Below, one piece after another: positions 55,231 through 64,000 of a DNA stretch of 64,000 bases. This DNA comes from Lachnospiraceae bacterium (lineage in GTDB: Bacteria; Bacillota; Clostridia; Lachnospirales; Lachnospiraceae), in NCBI GenBank assembly GCA_022774705.1, contig JALFLM010000129.1, positions 22,628-86,627 on the forward strand. Direction: 5' to 3'. Every line of letters begins with the position of its first letter. Position 1 is the stretch's first letter. The notes beneath the pieces are model-generated. The model saw only the letters and a program-made list of their open reading frames with translations, was not told the origin of the DNA and ran no database searches. The position numbers and the translations under genes are program-made.

Positions 55231-56004
55231 TTACAGCCGATAGTAGCCTGTCGGGCAGCAGCAGAGGTTGCAGAAAAGATTCAGAAGGCACATATTCATA
55301 CACCAGCGGCTCATGTCATTGGTGCCGGAGCGGTACTGGCCGCCCATATTGTTGTACCACTGTCCTCCGCCCTGAAGCTGGTCCAGAAGCGCCTTGTACT
55401 GATAATTGGAGGGATCCATGGCGACAGCCTGCTTTGCATGTTCCAGTGCGGTGATATTGTTGCCCAGCCGCTGGTTGGCGAAAGCGCTGAGATAATACCA
55501 GTGCGCCGGCCGGTCCGACATTCCGTTCAGCACATTGATTGCTTCATCGTAATAGCCGCTGTTGATGTAATTGGCTGCTGCCTGCAGATGGGAATTGGTC
55601 GCACTGCCGGAAGAATAGTTCCCCTGGCTGCTCCTGCCGTTCTGCTGTTCATAGCCGCCGAAGCCGCCAAAACCGCCGAACCAGTCATCGAAGCCACCCT
55701 GACCGTTATACTGTCCCTGACCGCCGTATTGTCCCTGGCTGCCGTAGCCACCATTCTGACCGCGGCTGCTGCCGGGACCGTAGGGACCTCTCTGAGCAGA
55801 ACGTCCGCCGTGTTCCTTCTCGTCCATAATCTGCTGGTAGGCCTGCTGGATATCCTTGAATTTTTCCTCTGCCTGGGCCGCGTTGGGATTATTGATATTG
55901 GCATCGGGGTGATACTTGCGGCTGAGGGTTCGGTAAGCCTTTTTGATCTCATCGGTGGTTGCATCTCTTGATACTCCAAGCACCTCATAAGGGTCTGTAA
56001 ACAT
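55231..56004 (-). CDS. J-domain (DnaJ-like) protein with Gly/Gln-rich linker, TPR-like segment and Cys-rich C-terminus
   Basis: [33 protein letters not shown]; terminal [20 protein letters not shown]. Confidence 0.92.
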   Translation of the reverse strand: MFTDPYEVLGVSRDATTDEIKKAYRTLSRKYHPDANINNPNAAQAEEKFKDIQQAYQQIMDEKEHGGRSAQRGPYGPGSSRGQNGGYGSQGQYGGQGQYNGQGGFDDWFGGFGGFGGYEQQNGRSSQGNYSSGSATNSHLQAAANYINSGYYDEAINVLNGMSDRPAHWYYLSAFANQRLGNNITALEHAKQAVAMDPSNYQYKALLDQLQGGGQWYNNMGGQYRSGTNDMSRWCMNMCLLNLFCNLCCCPTGYYRL

Positions 56005-56006
56005 AA

Positions 56007-56912
56007 TTATTTCCTTTCTTTCGACAGGCTGTTTCCTGAATCTTCCGATATATGCTTCTGCGCATGTTTCTCCGAATTACGTTTGTTCAGGATCAGCTCA
56101 TACCGGGTCCAGATCCCGGAGTAAATGATATTGCGCAGGATCTCCACATCTTCGATCAGCGGAAGCCGTTCAAAATGCGCTGCGCAGTCTGCCATCACCA
56201 CAGTCATATAGCTGCGGCAGATCTCATTGAAATGGTCGGAATCTTCTTTATAAATGGGAAGCAGCGGGTTATACTTTCCCTCTGCCTGATCTTTTTCAAT
56301 ATCCTCCCAGGCATCCATCAGATAGATGAATTTGCCCAGATAAAAACCGAGCGCTGTAAGTTCATCGGTCCATTCATCGTTTACCGGAGTGAAAATCTCA
56401 GCGATGATATGGCCGGAGAAGCCGGACATCCTGTCCAGGTCGGTACAGTTCTGTGCTTCCAGTTCATGGAGCTGAGAAAGACAGTGTTCCATCCGTTCGA
56501 TTTTGCCGGGATATTGCAGCCTCAGTTTTTTAAATGCTTTCCGGTACAGCGTGAAAAGGGCACTGCCTGCCGCTTTTTCCTTTATATTTCCGGCATCGAG
56601 AATATTGTCCTGCGCCATATACAGGGTACAGAGCATATTCATGTCGGCACCGTAATCAGAAAAACGGTTGCGCAGCTCCAGATGCTTATGCAGCGGATGA
56701 AGGGCGCAGGATACCCGTCGTTCCTGCGTATCCGGCTCATAAAGGCTGGTAAGCAGCATAACCAGAAAAGTAATATCATAAGAAAGACTTAACCGGGAAC
56801 TGACACCGTAATTGTTCTTCAGGCTGCGGCAAAGACCGCAGTAAAAGCCCCGGTAGCGGGTGTATTCACGGATCTTCAGTTCCTGCTGGTTGACATTGAC
56901 ATAGCCAAACAT
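56007..56912 (-). CDS. DUF5685-like conserved protein of unknown function
   Basis: [36 protein letters not shown]...; helical, adjacent to the J-domain gene. Confidence 0.75.
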   Translation of the reverse strand: MFGYVNVNQQELKIREYTRYRGFYCGLCRSLKNNYGVSSRLSLSYDITFLVMLLTSLYEPDTQERRVSCALHPLHKHLELRNRFSDYGADMNMLCTLYMAQDNILDAGNIKEKAAGSALFTLYRKAFKKLRLQYPGKIERMEHCLSQLHELEAQNCTDLDRMSGFSGHIIAEIFTPVNDEWTDELTALGFYLGKFIYLMDAWEDIEKDQAEGKYNPLLPIYKEDSDHFNEICRSYMTVVMADCAAHFERLPLIEDVEILRNIIYSGIWTRYELILNKRNSEKHAQKHISEDSGNSLSKERK

Positions 56913-57003
56913 AAAATAACCTCCTGCGGATCTTACCGTGTCAGATTAATATTCGGATTCACACTATAACGATATAAACTGGCATGATGCAGATCTGCCT
57001 GGA

Positions 57004-57444
57004 TCAGGTGCGTTTTTTGAATTCTGTATGACATTTGGGACAGGTAATCATGATCGTACCTTTGCCTTTGGGAACGCGCACCTTCTGTTTGCAGTTGGGG
57101 CAGCGGAAGATCTTTTTAGTTTTATCTTTCGGTGTATACCAGGAACTTTTCCGGCTGCCGGAATAACTCTGGCTGCCTGTATAATAGGTTTTGCGTCCGA
57201 AACGTGACATGATACGGTCCTTCAATCTCAGAAATGCTTCATTCTCACGGTAACGGTCTTCCTGTCTGCGTGACATACAGCGGTAAAGACCGCTGAAAAG
57301 CAGTACGTAGGTAAAAAAAGAGAAAAATTTCGGAAAGATAAACATGGAAAGCACGGCGCAGATCAGGGCTCCCCACATCAGCACGCGGTTCAGGTCATCA
57401 TTGCCGTAGCGGCCATACATAAAACGGTTGAATTTGTCTCTCAA
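57004..57444 (-). CDS. small membrane protein with C-terminal zinc ribbon
   Basis: TM segments plus [34 protein letters not shown]. Confidence 0.85.
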   Translation of the reverse strand: MRDKFNRFMYGRYGNDDLNRVLMWGALICAVLSMFIFPKFFSFFTYVLLFSGLYRCMSRRQEDRYRENEAFLRLKDRIMSRFGRKTYYTGSQSYSGSRKSSWYTPKDKTKKIFRCPNCKQKVRVPKGKGTIMITCPKCHTEFKKRT

Positions 57445-57666
57445 ATAAATGCACCCTTTCTAACGATAGATATACGTGATAGATATACGGTAACTGTTCA
57501 GAGCCGGTTCTGCAGCCTGCCTTTGAAGAGTTACAAATTACGATATTACAAATTATAGCAAATTGTTTTTACGTGTCAATCTTTCAGAAGATTTACATAA
57601 AATATTAAGAATTTGAACACAGTATGTTCACAAAAAAACTTAAAAATATTGTAACAGTTCAGTGCA

Positions 57667-57948
57667 TCAGAACCGGAAACTGAGCCAGACAGCCAGTGCA
57701 ATCTGAAGTACCAGAATAACCGGCATCCCCAGGACAAAGTACCAGTGTTTCGTTTTGTGCCGGAACACATACATGCCTGCCAGACAGCCCGGGCAGCCGC
57801 CTGCAAGTGCCAGAAGGAACAGCGTCCGCTCTTTTATGCGCCATCTGTTTTTTCTGGCCCGCCTTTTATCGGCAAACATGGTGAAAAATCCTGCCAGATT
57901 GATCGCAAGCAGGTAGATAAGAAAAATATTTTGAAGCAAATCATTCAT
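57667..57948 (-). CDS. DUF1294 family membrane protein
   Basis: ADKRRARKNRWRIKERTLFLLALAGGCPGCLAGMYVFRHKTKHWYF. Confidence 0.9.
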   Translation of the reverse strand: MNDLLQNIFLIYLLAINLAGFFTMFADKRRARKNRWRIKERTLFLLALAGGCPGCLAGMYVFRHKTKHWYFVLGMPVILVLQIALAVWLSFRF

Positions 57949-58051
57949 CGGAGCAGCCTCCTCCTGTGTCATTTATCGTGTGCTCAGAGCGTAATCACTG
58001 TCAGTTTATCACAGAAAGCCGTATTTTACCATAGAAAAGCGATTCCGTCTA

Positions 58052-58091
58052 TTGACACCGATTCAACATTGTTATACAATCACTATAACAA
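58052..58091 (+). promoter_or_regulatory. consensus promoter with overlapping inverted repeat (putative GntR operator)
   Basis: TTGACA (58052-58057) - 17 nt - TACAAT (58075-58080); TTGTTATA (58069-58076) / TATAACAA (58084-58091) inverted repeat. Confidence 0.75.
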
Positions 58092-58112
58092 TTATAACGA
58101 GGCGGTGAACAT

Positions 58113-58511
58113 ATGATAATTCAGATTAATATGGATTTTAACAGTGATGAAGCATTGTATATTCAGCTGTGCAATGAGATTATTCGTGGAATTGCACTGG
58201 AGCAGATTCATGAAGGGGATGTATTGCCGTCGGTGCGTCAGCTGGCTGAAGTAATCGGTATTAATATGCATACAGTGAATAAAGCATATACCGTACTGAA
58301 GCAGGAAGGATTTATTAAGCTGGACCGCCGCAGAGGTGCGATAATTTCACTGGATGTGGATAAATATCAGGCGATTCAGGAATTGAGGGAGAATCTGAAT
58401 GTGGTCCTGACGCGGGCACTCTGTAAAAATGTTACCAGAGAAGAGACCCATCAGCTGGTGGATGAGATTTTTGACCGGTATATGCCTGGCGCAGGCGGTG
58501 AAGACCGGTAG
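58113..58511 (+). CDS. GntR-family regulator, short YtrA-like, heading mcsA-mcsB-clpC
   Basis: ALYIQLCNEIIRGIALEQIHEGDVLPSVRQLAEVIGINMHTVNKAYTVLKQEGFIKLDRRRGAII wHTH. Confidence 0.92.
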   Translation: MIIQINMDFNSDEALYIQLCNEIIRGIALEQIHEGDVLPSVRQLAEVIGINMHTVNKAYTVLKQEGFIKLDRRRGAIISLDVDKYQAIQELRENLNVVLTRALCKNVTREETHQLVDEIFDRYMPGAGGEDR

Positions 58512-58570
58512 AATATATCGATTGATTGTTGATACAGGACATTTGATACAGGACAAAGAAGGGAGACTAT

Positions 58571-59185
58571 ATGCTTTGTGAAAGATGTGGGCAGAGAGAG
58601 GCGAATGTGCGCTACACCGAAATCGTCAACGGTGAAGTGACAGAGCATAACCTCTGCATGGAATGCGCCAGAACAATGGATTTTGGCGGTCATAAATATG
58701 CAGCGGCTTTATTTGACGGGGAATCCCAGCTGGGCAGACTGCTGTCGGGACTTCTGGGATTCGCTGCGGATCCTGCACAGGAGGAAGCCGGTGCGGACGG
58801 AAGAAACATCGTCTGCCCCGTGTGCCATACTTCCTATGCGGAGTTCGTAAAGGAGTCCCGTTTCGGCTGTGCCGACTGTTATGAGATGTTCAAGCTGCTG
58901 ATGGGCGATCATATCAAGACCCTTCAGGGCAGTGATACGCATACCGGCAAACGTCCCATGAAATGCCGCAGCAGGATCAATCCGGCGGGAGCAAAGATTG
59001 CCGCTGACAGTGGTGAAGGGGCAGCCGAGGATATTTCCGGAAAACAGACAGTCAGCGCCGAGGAGCGGATCGCAACTCTGGAGGCGCACCTGAAGGAAGC
59101 GCTGCGGGAGGAAGAGTATGGGGCGGCAGCCAGATACCGGGATGCGATCCGGGCACTGAAAGCGGAGGTGGCATCCAATGAATAA
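58571..59185 (+). CDS. mcsA: McsA-like zinc-finger/UVR-domain protein
   Basis: MLCERCGQREANVRYTEIVNGEVTEHNLCMECA; CPVCHTSYAEFVKESRFGCADCYEMF; adjacent to mcsB. Confidence 0.92.
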   Translation: MLCERCGQREANVRYTEIVNGEVTEHNLCMECARTMDFGGHKYAAALFDGESQLGRLLSGLLGFAADPAQEEAGADGRNIVCPVCHTSYAEFVKESRFGCADCYEMFKLLMGDHIKTLQGSDTHTGKRPMKCRSRINPAGAKIAADSGEGAAEDISGKQTVSAEERIATLEAHLKEALREEEYGAAARYRDAIRALKAEVASNE

Positions 59186-60203
59186 ATGGTTTGAAGTAAC
59201 AGGAAAGCCCCAGGGCATTGTGGTGTCCAGCCGGATCCGCCTTGCCCGCAACATAGAGGGCCATGTATTTCCCGGCAAGATGCAGGAGTCTGAAAAGCAG
59301 GCACTGCTCAGGGAGCTCCGTCAGGGGCTGAGCGGATTTGATATGTCTTATACGGATCTGAGGCAGATGAATCAGAATGAAAAAAAGGCATTAAAGGAGC
59401 GAAAGTTGATCAATTCCACCATCGCGGGCCGCAATACCAGCATGGGACTCTATACCTCCGCCGATGAGTCGGTAAGTATTCTGCTGGGCGGCGATGATCA
59501 TCTGCGTTTCCAGTGTTTACTTCCCGGTTCTGCCCTTCATAAGGGATGGGAGATCATGGATGAGCTGGACGACCGGATCAATGAGTATTTTGATTACGCA
59601 TTCAGCGAAAAATACGGCTATCTGACAGCTTTTCCCACCAATATGGGGACCGGTCTGAGAGCTTCCGTTGATCTGCACCTGCCGCTTCTGTCAAAGGAGC
59701 GCAATTTCAAGCGTCTCATGGAAGAGATCGGGCGCATGGGCATCAGTCTGAAAGGGGTATGCGGCGGCGATCCTTCCGAGAATTACGGCAATCTGTACCG
59801 GTTGTCCAACCAGAAGACGCTGGGACAGACAGAGAAGGAAATTATTGAAAATGTGGAGCGCTTTGCCATGCAGCTGGCAGGCCAGGAGCGTCAGGCGGAG
59901 AATGAGATCGTCCGCACAAAGCGGGGCGACGTGGAGGATGAAATCTACAAATCCTTCGGCGTACTGCGCTATGCCAGAAAGCTTTCCTTTAAGGAAGGCA
60001 TGATGTATCTGTCTCAGATCCGCATGGGTATGGCGAATGGTCTGATTCATATGAAAGAGCCTGTAAATATCCACAGTCTTATGCTTCAGTCACAGCCGGC
60101 CAGCCTGATGCAGTATGCAGGCCGCAGCCTGACCGAGGAAGAATCACGTATCGTGAGGGCACAGTTTATCAGAGAGCATCTGCCGGAATGTGAACTGAAA
60201 TAA
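59178..60203 (+). CDS. mcsB: McsB-family protein arginine kinase, divergent active site
   Basis: GIVVSSRIRLARNIEGHVFP; PTNMGTGLRASVDLHLPLL; operon context. Confidence 0.9.
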   Translation: MNKWFEVTGKPQGIVVSSRIRLARNIEGHVFPGKMQESEKQALLRELRQGLSGFDMSYTDLRQMNQNEKKALKERKLINSTIAGRNTSMGLYTSADESVSILLGGDDHLRFQCLLPGSALHKGWEIMDELDDRINEYFDYAFSEKYGYLTAFPTNMGTGLRASVDLHLPLLSKERNFKRLMEEIGRMGISLKGVCGGDPSENYGNLYRLSNQKTLGQTEKEIIENVERFAMQLAGQERQAENEIVRTKRGDVEDEIYKSFGVLRYARKLSFKEGMMYLSQIRMGMANGLIHMKEPVNIHSLMLQSQPASLMQYAGRSLTEEESRIVRAQFIREHLPECELK

Positions 60204-60247
60204 AATCCGGAAACGGAACCGTAAAAACGTAACAGGAGGAAATTTGC

Positions 60248-62689
60248 ATGAACAGCAGATTTACAGATAAAGCAAAATCCGCAATCGGCTATGCAAGGGC
60301 AGCGGCATCTCAGCTGCAGCATGGCTATGTGGGGACCGAGCATCTTTTGATCGGTCTGCTGCAGGAAAGTGAAGGCGTGGCATCCATGGTGCTGCAGGCC
60401 AACGGAGTGGAGGAGGAGCGCCTGATCGGACTGGTCAGTCAGCTGATCACGCCCATGAGCAGTGTAAGCACTCAGGAAATCGGCAGCTACAGCCCCCGGG
60501 CCCAGTATGCGCTCAGCAACAGTGCCAAAGAGGCCAACCGTTTCCAGTCTCAGCTCATCGGAACGGAACATATTTTACTGGCAATCATCAAGGACAGTGA
60601 CTGTGTGGCAACAAGGCTGCTCAATACCATGCATGTGAAGATCCGCAAGGTATATACCGATCTTCTGCAGGCCATGGGAGAGGACGGCGGAAGCTACCGG
60701 GAAGAGCTGGAGGGCCGTGGTCAGAAGAATGCCCGGAGCAGTACGCCCACACTGGACAGCTACAGCCGTGATCTGACCGCCATGGCCCGGGAAGGAAAGC
60801 TGGATCCGGTCATCGGCAGGGAAAATGAGGTCAGCCGCGTGATTCAGATCCTGAGCCGGAGAACCAAGAATAATCCCTGCCTCATCGGTGAGCCCGGCGT
60901 GGGAAAAACGGCCATCGCAGAGGGGCTGGCCCAGGCTATCGTAGCGGGTGATATTCCCGATACGGTTAAAAACAAACGTGTGCTGACATTGGATATTTCC
61001 GGTATGGTAGCCGGTTCCAAGTACCGGGGCGAATTTGAAGAGCGCATCAAAAACGTGCTGGAGGAAGTGCGGGAAGATGGCAATGTTCTTCTGTTTATTG
61101 ATGAAATTCACACAATTATCGGAGCCGGCGGAGCGGAAGGCGCCATTGATGCTTCCAACATCATGAAGCCTTCACTGGCCCGGGGGGAGCTGCAGCTGAT
61201 CGGTGCAACGACCATTGATGAGTATCGCAAATATATCGAAAAGGATGCGGCACTGGAGCGCCGTTTCCAGCCGGTGCAGGTGGATGAGCCATCAGAGGAG
61301 GAGACATTTGAGATCCTGAAGGGGCTGCGCCATCGCTATGAAGAGCACCACAAGGTGACTATCACCGACGATGCCCTGTGGGCAGCGGTGAAATTATCGG
61401 CCCGCTATATTAACGACCGTTTTCTGCCGGACAAGGCCATTGATCTGATTGATGAGGCTTCTTCCAGAATTCGTCTGGGAGCTTACACAGCGCCTCCCGA
61501 ACTGGAAAAGCTGGAAGCACAGATCGAAGAACTGAATCAGGAGAAGGAAAAAGCGATTCAGACGGAAGCCTACGAAAAAGCAGGAGAGATCAAGCAGAAG
61601 CAGAACGAGCTGCGCAGCAGACAGGAGGCACTGCGGGAAGCCTGGGAAAAGGAGAAAAAAGAGTCATCTCTGGTGGTGGGTGACAATGATATCGCCGGAG
61701 TCGTTTCCCAGTGGACAAAGATTCCCGTTCAGAAGCTGGAGGAGACAGAGGCAGAACGTCTGATGAATCTGGAAAAGATCCTGCATGAGCGCGTCATCAG
61801 TCAGGATAAGGCGGTATCGGCTGTGGCAAGAGCCATCCGCCGCGGGCGCGTGGGTCTGAAGGATCCGAACCGCCCCATCGGTTCCTTCCTGTTCCTGGGT
61901 CCCACCGGTGTGGGCAAAACGGAGCTTTCCAAGGCACTGGCACAGGCCCTGTTCGGCACGGAGAATGCGCTGATCCGGGTTGATATGTCCGAGTACATGG
62001 AGAAACACAGCGTATCGAAGCTGGTGGGTTCACCGCCCGGATATGTGGGCTACGAAGAGGGAGGACAGCTCAGCGAAAAGGTACGCCGCAGCCCCTATTC
62101 GGTAATCCTGTTTGATGAAATCGAAAAAGCCCATCCCGATGTGTTCAATACCCTGCTGCAGGTGCTGGACGACGGCCATATCACCGACTCCCAGGGCCGG
62201 AAGATCGATTTCAAAAATACAGTCATTATCATGACCTCCAATGCCGGTGCTTCCCGGATCATTGAACCGAAGCAGCTGGGCTTCATCACTGCCGTTTCCG
62301 AGGAGGAAACCTATGATAATATGAAGCAGAACGTTATGGAGGAAGTCAACCGCCTGTTCAAACCGGAATTTCTGAACCGTATCGATGAAACCATTGTTTT
62401 CCATGCGCTGGACAGAGAGGCAGTCGGCCGGATCATGGATCTTATGCTGAAGTCCATCAACAAACGGATGAAATCCCAGATGAATCTGACGCTGCAGGTG
62501 GATGATGCGGCCCGTCAGGTTCTGATGGATAAAGGATACGACCAGAAATACGGTGCCAGACCGCTGCGTCGGACCATTCAGAATGAACTGGAGGACATGC
62601 TGGCAGAGGAAATCCTTACAGGCCGCATCAAAGGCGGCGACACGGTGGAGATTACGGCATCGGATGGAAAGCTGGCACTGAAGATGTGA
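60248..62689 (+). CDS. clpC: ClpC-type AAA+ unfoldase
   Basis: Double Clp_[11 protein letters not shown] / [53 protein letters not shown]. Confidence 0.97.
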   Translation: MNSRFTDKAKSAIGYARAAASQLQHGYVGTEHLLIGLLQESEGVASMVLQANGVEEERLIGLVSQLITPMSSVSTQEIGSYSPRAQYALSNSAKEANRFQSQLIGTEHILLAIIKDSDCVATRLLNTMHVKIRKVYTDLLQAMGEDGGSYREELEGRGQKNARSSTPTLDSYSRDLTAMAREGKLDPVIGRENEVSRVIQILSRRTKNNPCLIGEPGVGKTAIAEGLAQAIVAGDIPDTVKNKRVLTLDISGMVAGSKYRGEFEERIKNVLEEVREDGNVLLFIDEIHTIIGAGGAEGAIDASNIMKPSLARGELQLIGATTIDEYRKYIEKDAALERRFQPVQVDEPSEEETFEILKGLRHRYEEHHKVTITDDALWAAVKLSARYINDRFLPDKAIDLIDEASSRIRLGAYTAPPELEKLEAQIEELNQEKEKAIQTEAYEKAGEIKQKQNELRSRQEALREAWEKEKKESSLVVGDNDIAGVVSQWTKIPVQKLEETEAERLMNLEKILHERVISQDKAVSAVARAIRRGRVGLKDPNRPIGSFLFLGPTGVGKTELSKALAQALFGTENALIRVDMSEYMEKHSVSKLVGSPPGYVGYEEGGQLSEKVRRSPYSVILFDEIEKAHPDVFNTLLQVLDDGHITDSQGRKIDFKNTVIIMTSNAGASRIIEPKQLGFITAVSEEETYDNMKQNVMEEVNRLFKPEFLNRIDETIVFHALDREAVGRIMDLMLKSINKRMKSQMNLTLQVDDAARQVLMDKGYDQKYGARPLRRTIQNELEDMLAEEILTGRIKGGDTVEITASDGKLALKM

Positions 62690-62749
62690 TTGCTCAGAGC
62701 AGGGCGGATTCATCTGAAAATTACAGCTGAAAAACACAAAAAAGTCAGC

Positions 62750-62778
62750 TTGCAACTTTACACAAGTTATATTATACT
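62750..62778 (+). promoter_or_regulatory. promoter upstream of the orphan ORF at 62860
   Basis: TTGCAA (62750-62755) - 17 nt - TATACT (62773-62778). Confidence 0.7.
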
Positions 62779-62859
62779 GAAAATACCATGACAACTGTCC
62801 CGTCCGCCGGTTTATGCCGGCGGTACGGGTTGCAGACAAAACGATAGGAGGACATTATT

Positions 62860-63267
62860 ATGTCAGCGGTGAAGGAATTATTACGTGCGGAGAGCGATGG
62901 AAGCATCAGCTTTGGTGATTACACATTGGATAAAAAGACAAAACTGCCGGGTTTCGAGCATAAGGGAGACGAATATTACGTAAAAACCTATGCGGAAAGC
63001 ACGCATCTGGAAAAGAATGGCATGTTTGTATACGACTCCGTTCCCGGAACAGCCGTAACCGGTTTTATGGTGACGGAATCAGGTGCTGAATTTACGGTTG
63101 AAGGAGAGAAAGACGCACAGATCACACTGGAACTGGCAGCAGGAGAAAATTATACCATTTATTTTGATGAGAAACCTGTAGGACAGATGATCACCAATGC
63201 ATCCGGTAAGCTGGCCATCAGCGTTGAACTGGGAGAAGCACCGGTATTCGTTCAGGTGCGCAGATAA
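62860..63267 (+). CDS. conserved-looking hypothetical protein, 135 aa, beta-rich
   Basis: ORF with SD ATAGGAGG upstream; MSAVKELLRAESDGSISFGDYTLDKKTKLPGFEHKGDEYYVKTYAESTHLEKNGMFVYDSVPGTAVTGF. Confidence 0.8.
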   Translation: MSAVKELLRAESDGSISFGDYTLDKKTKLPGFEHKGDEYYVKTYAESTHLEKNGMFVYDSVPGTAVTGFMVTESGAEFTVEGEKDAQITLELAAGENYTIYFDEKPVGQMITNASGKLAISVELGEAPVFVQVRR

Positions 63268-63275
63268 TTACATAT

Positions 63276-64000
63276 ATGGCAAAAGCAAAATCAACTGTAT
63301 TTTTTTGTAAATCATGTGGTTTTGAGTCGTCCAAGTGGCTGGGGCAGTGCCCCGGCTGCCGGGAATGGAACACCTTTACGGAAGCTCCGGCGGCAAAAGC
63401 AAGCAAAGGTTCCGGTCAGGGAGGCCGGGGCCTCGGTGCGGCAGCCATTTCGGGAGGAAGCAGTGAGGCGGTTCGTCTGGAAGAGATTGACATGACTCAT
63501 CAGCCCCGCATGGACACAGGAAGTGCAGAACTGAACCGGGTACTGGGCGGCGGCATCGTACCCGGTTCACTTATTCTGGTGGGCGGTGATCCGGGTATCG
63601 GTAAATCCACGCTCCTTCTGCAGACCTGCAGACAGCTGGCAGCCTCCGGAAGAAAGGTTCTGTACATTTCCGGGGAGGAATCCCTGGCACAGATCCGCAT
63701 GCGGGCAGACAGGATCGGACATTTCACAGGAGATCTGACATTCTACTGTGAGACGGATCTTGATATTATTGAAGAAAAACTGAATATATGGAAGCCGGAG
63801 GTGGTGGTGATCGACTCCATCCAGACCATGTACCGGGAAGAGGTGGCGGCTGTGCCCGGCAGCGTCAGTCAGGTGAGAGAGTCCACTTCGGTACTGCTGC
63901 GGCTGGCAAAAGGGCTGGGAATCGCCATCTTCATTGTGGGACATGTGACGAAGGAAGGAACGGTGGCCGGTCCCAGGATTCTGGAGCATATGGTGGATAC
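63276..64000 (+). CDS. radA: DNA repair protein RadA, 3' end beyond window
   Basis: MAKAKSTVFFCKSCGFESSKWLGQCPGCREWNTF zinc finger; GDPGIGKSTLLLQTC Walker A; open reading frame runs off the window end. Confidence 0.96.
   Translation, partial: MAKAKSTVFFCKSCGFESSKWLGQCPGCREWNTFTEAPAAKASKGSGQGGRGLGAAAISGGSSEAVRLEEIDMTHQPRMDTGSAELNRVLGGGIVPGSLILVGGDPGIGKSTLLLQTCRQLAASGRKVLYISGEESLAQIRMRADRIGHFTGDLTFYCETDLDIIEEKLNIWKPEVVVIDSIQTMYREEVAAVPGSVSQVRESTSVLLRLAKGLGIAIFIVGHVTKEGTVAGPRILEHMVD

Overview
Contiguous chromosomal segment from a low/mid-GC Firmicute, most consistent with a Clostridia/Lachnospiraceae-type genome (inferred from gene content: spoIIR, Na+-type F-ATPase, K+-type hppA, mcsA-mcsB-clpC-radA). 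It is mostly housekeeping: murA, a SAM-I riboswitch with metK, ROK glucokinase, an LRR/VWA/MoxR operon, malQ, a secreted CAP/Ig/FN3 protein, Sua5-(LMW-PTP-like)-rpiB-dCMP deaminase, a complete atp operon, ispE, GntR, spoIIR, FemAB-like, alanine-racemase-like, ddl, rpoBC, hppA, feoAB fusion, Na/Pi cotransporter, glyA, rsuA-aspS-hisS, a J-domain protein, GntR-mcsA-mcsB-clpC, and the start of radA. I saw no CRISPR array, prophage, IS element, tRNA or rRNA. The most interesting signals are: (1) an apparently rewired protein-arginine-phosphorylation system, with a YwlE-position phosphatase that has lost its catalytic residues, an McsB with altered active-site motifs, and a GntR regulator with its own operator where CtsR usually sits; (2) a 171-nt rod-like nested inverted repeat downstream of metK; (3) a LRR + VWA/pseudo-metallopeptidase + MoxR AAA operon; (4) an alanine-racemase-fold protein lacking the catalytic Tyr, next to ddl and a FemAB-like gene; (5) a candidate minus-strand small RNA and other hairpins and repeats in intergenic regions. 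All motif comparisons were made by eye against remembered family consensus, not computed alignments.
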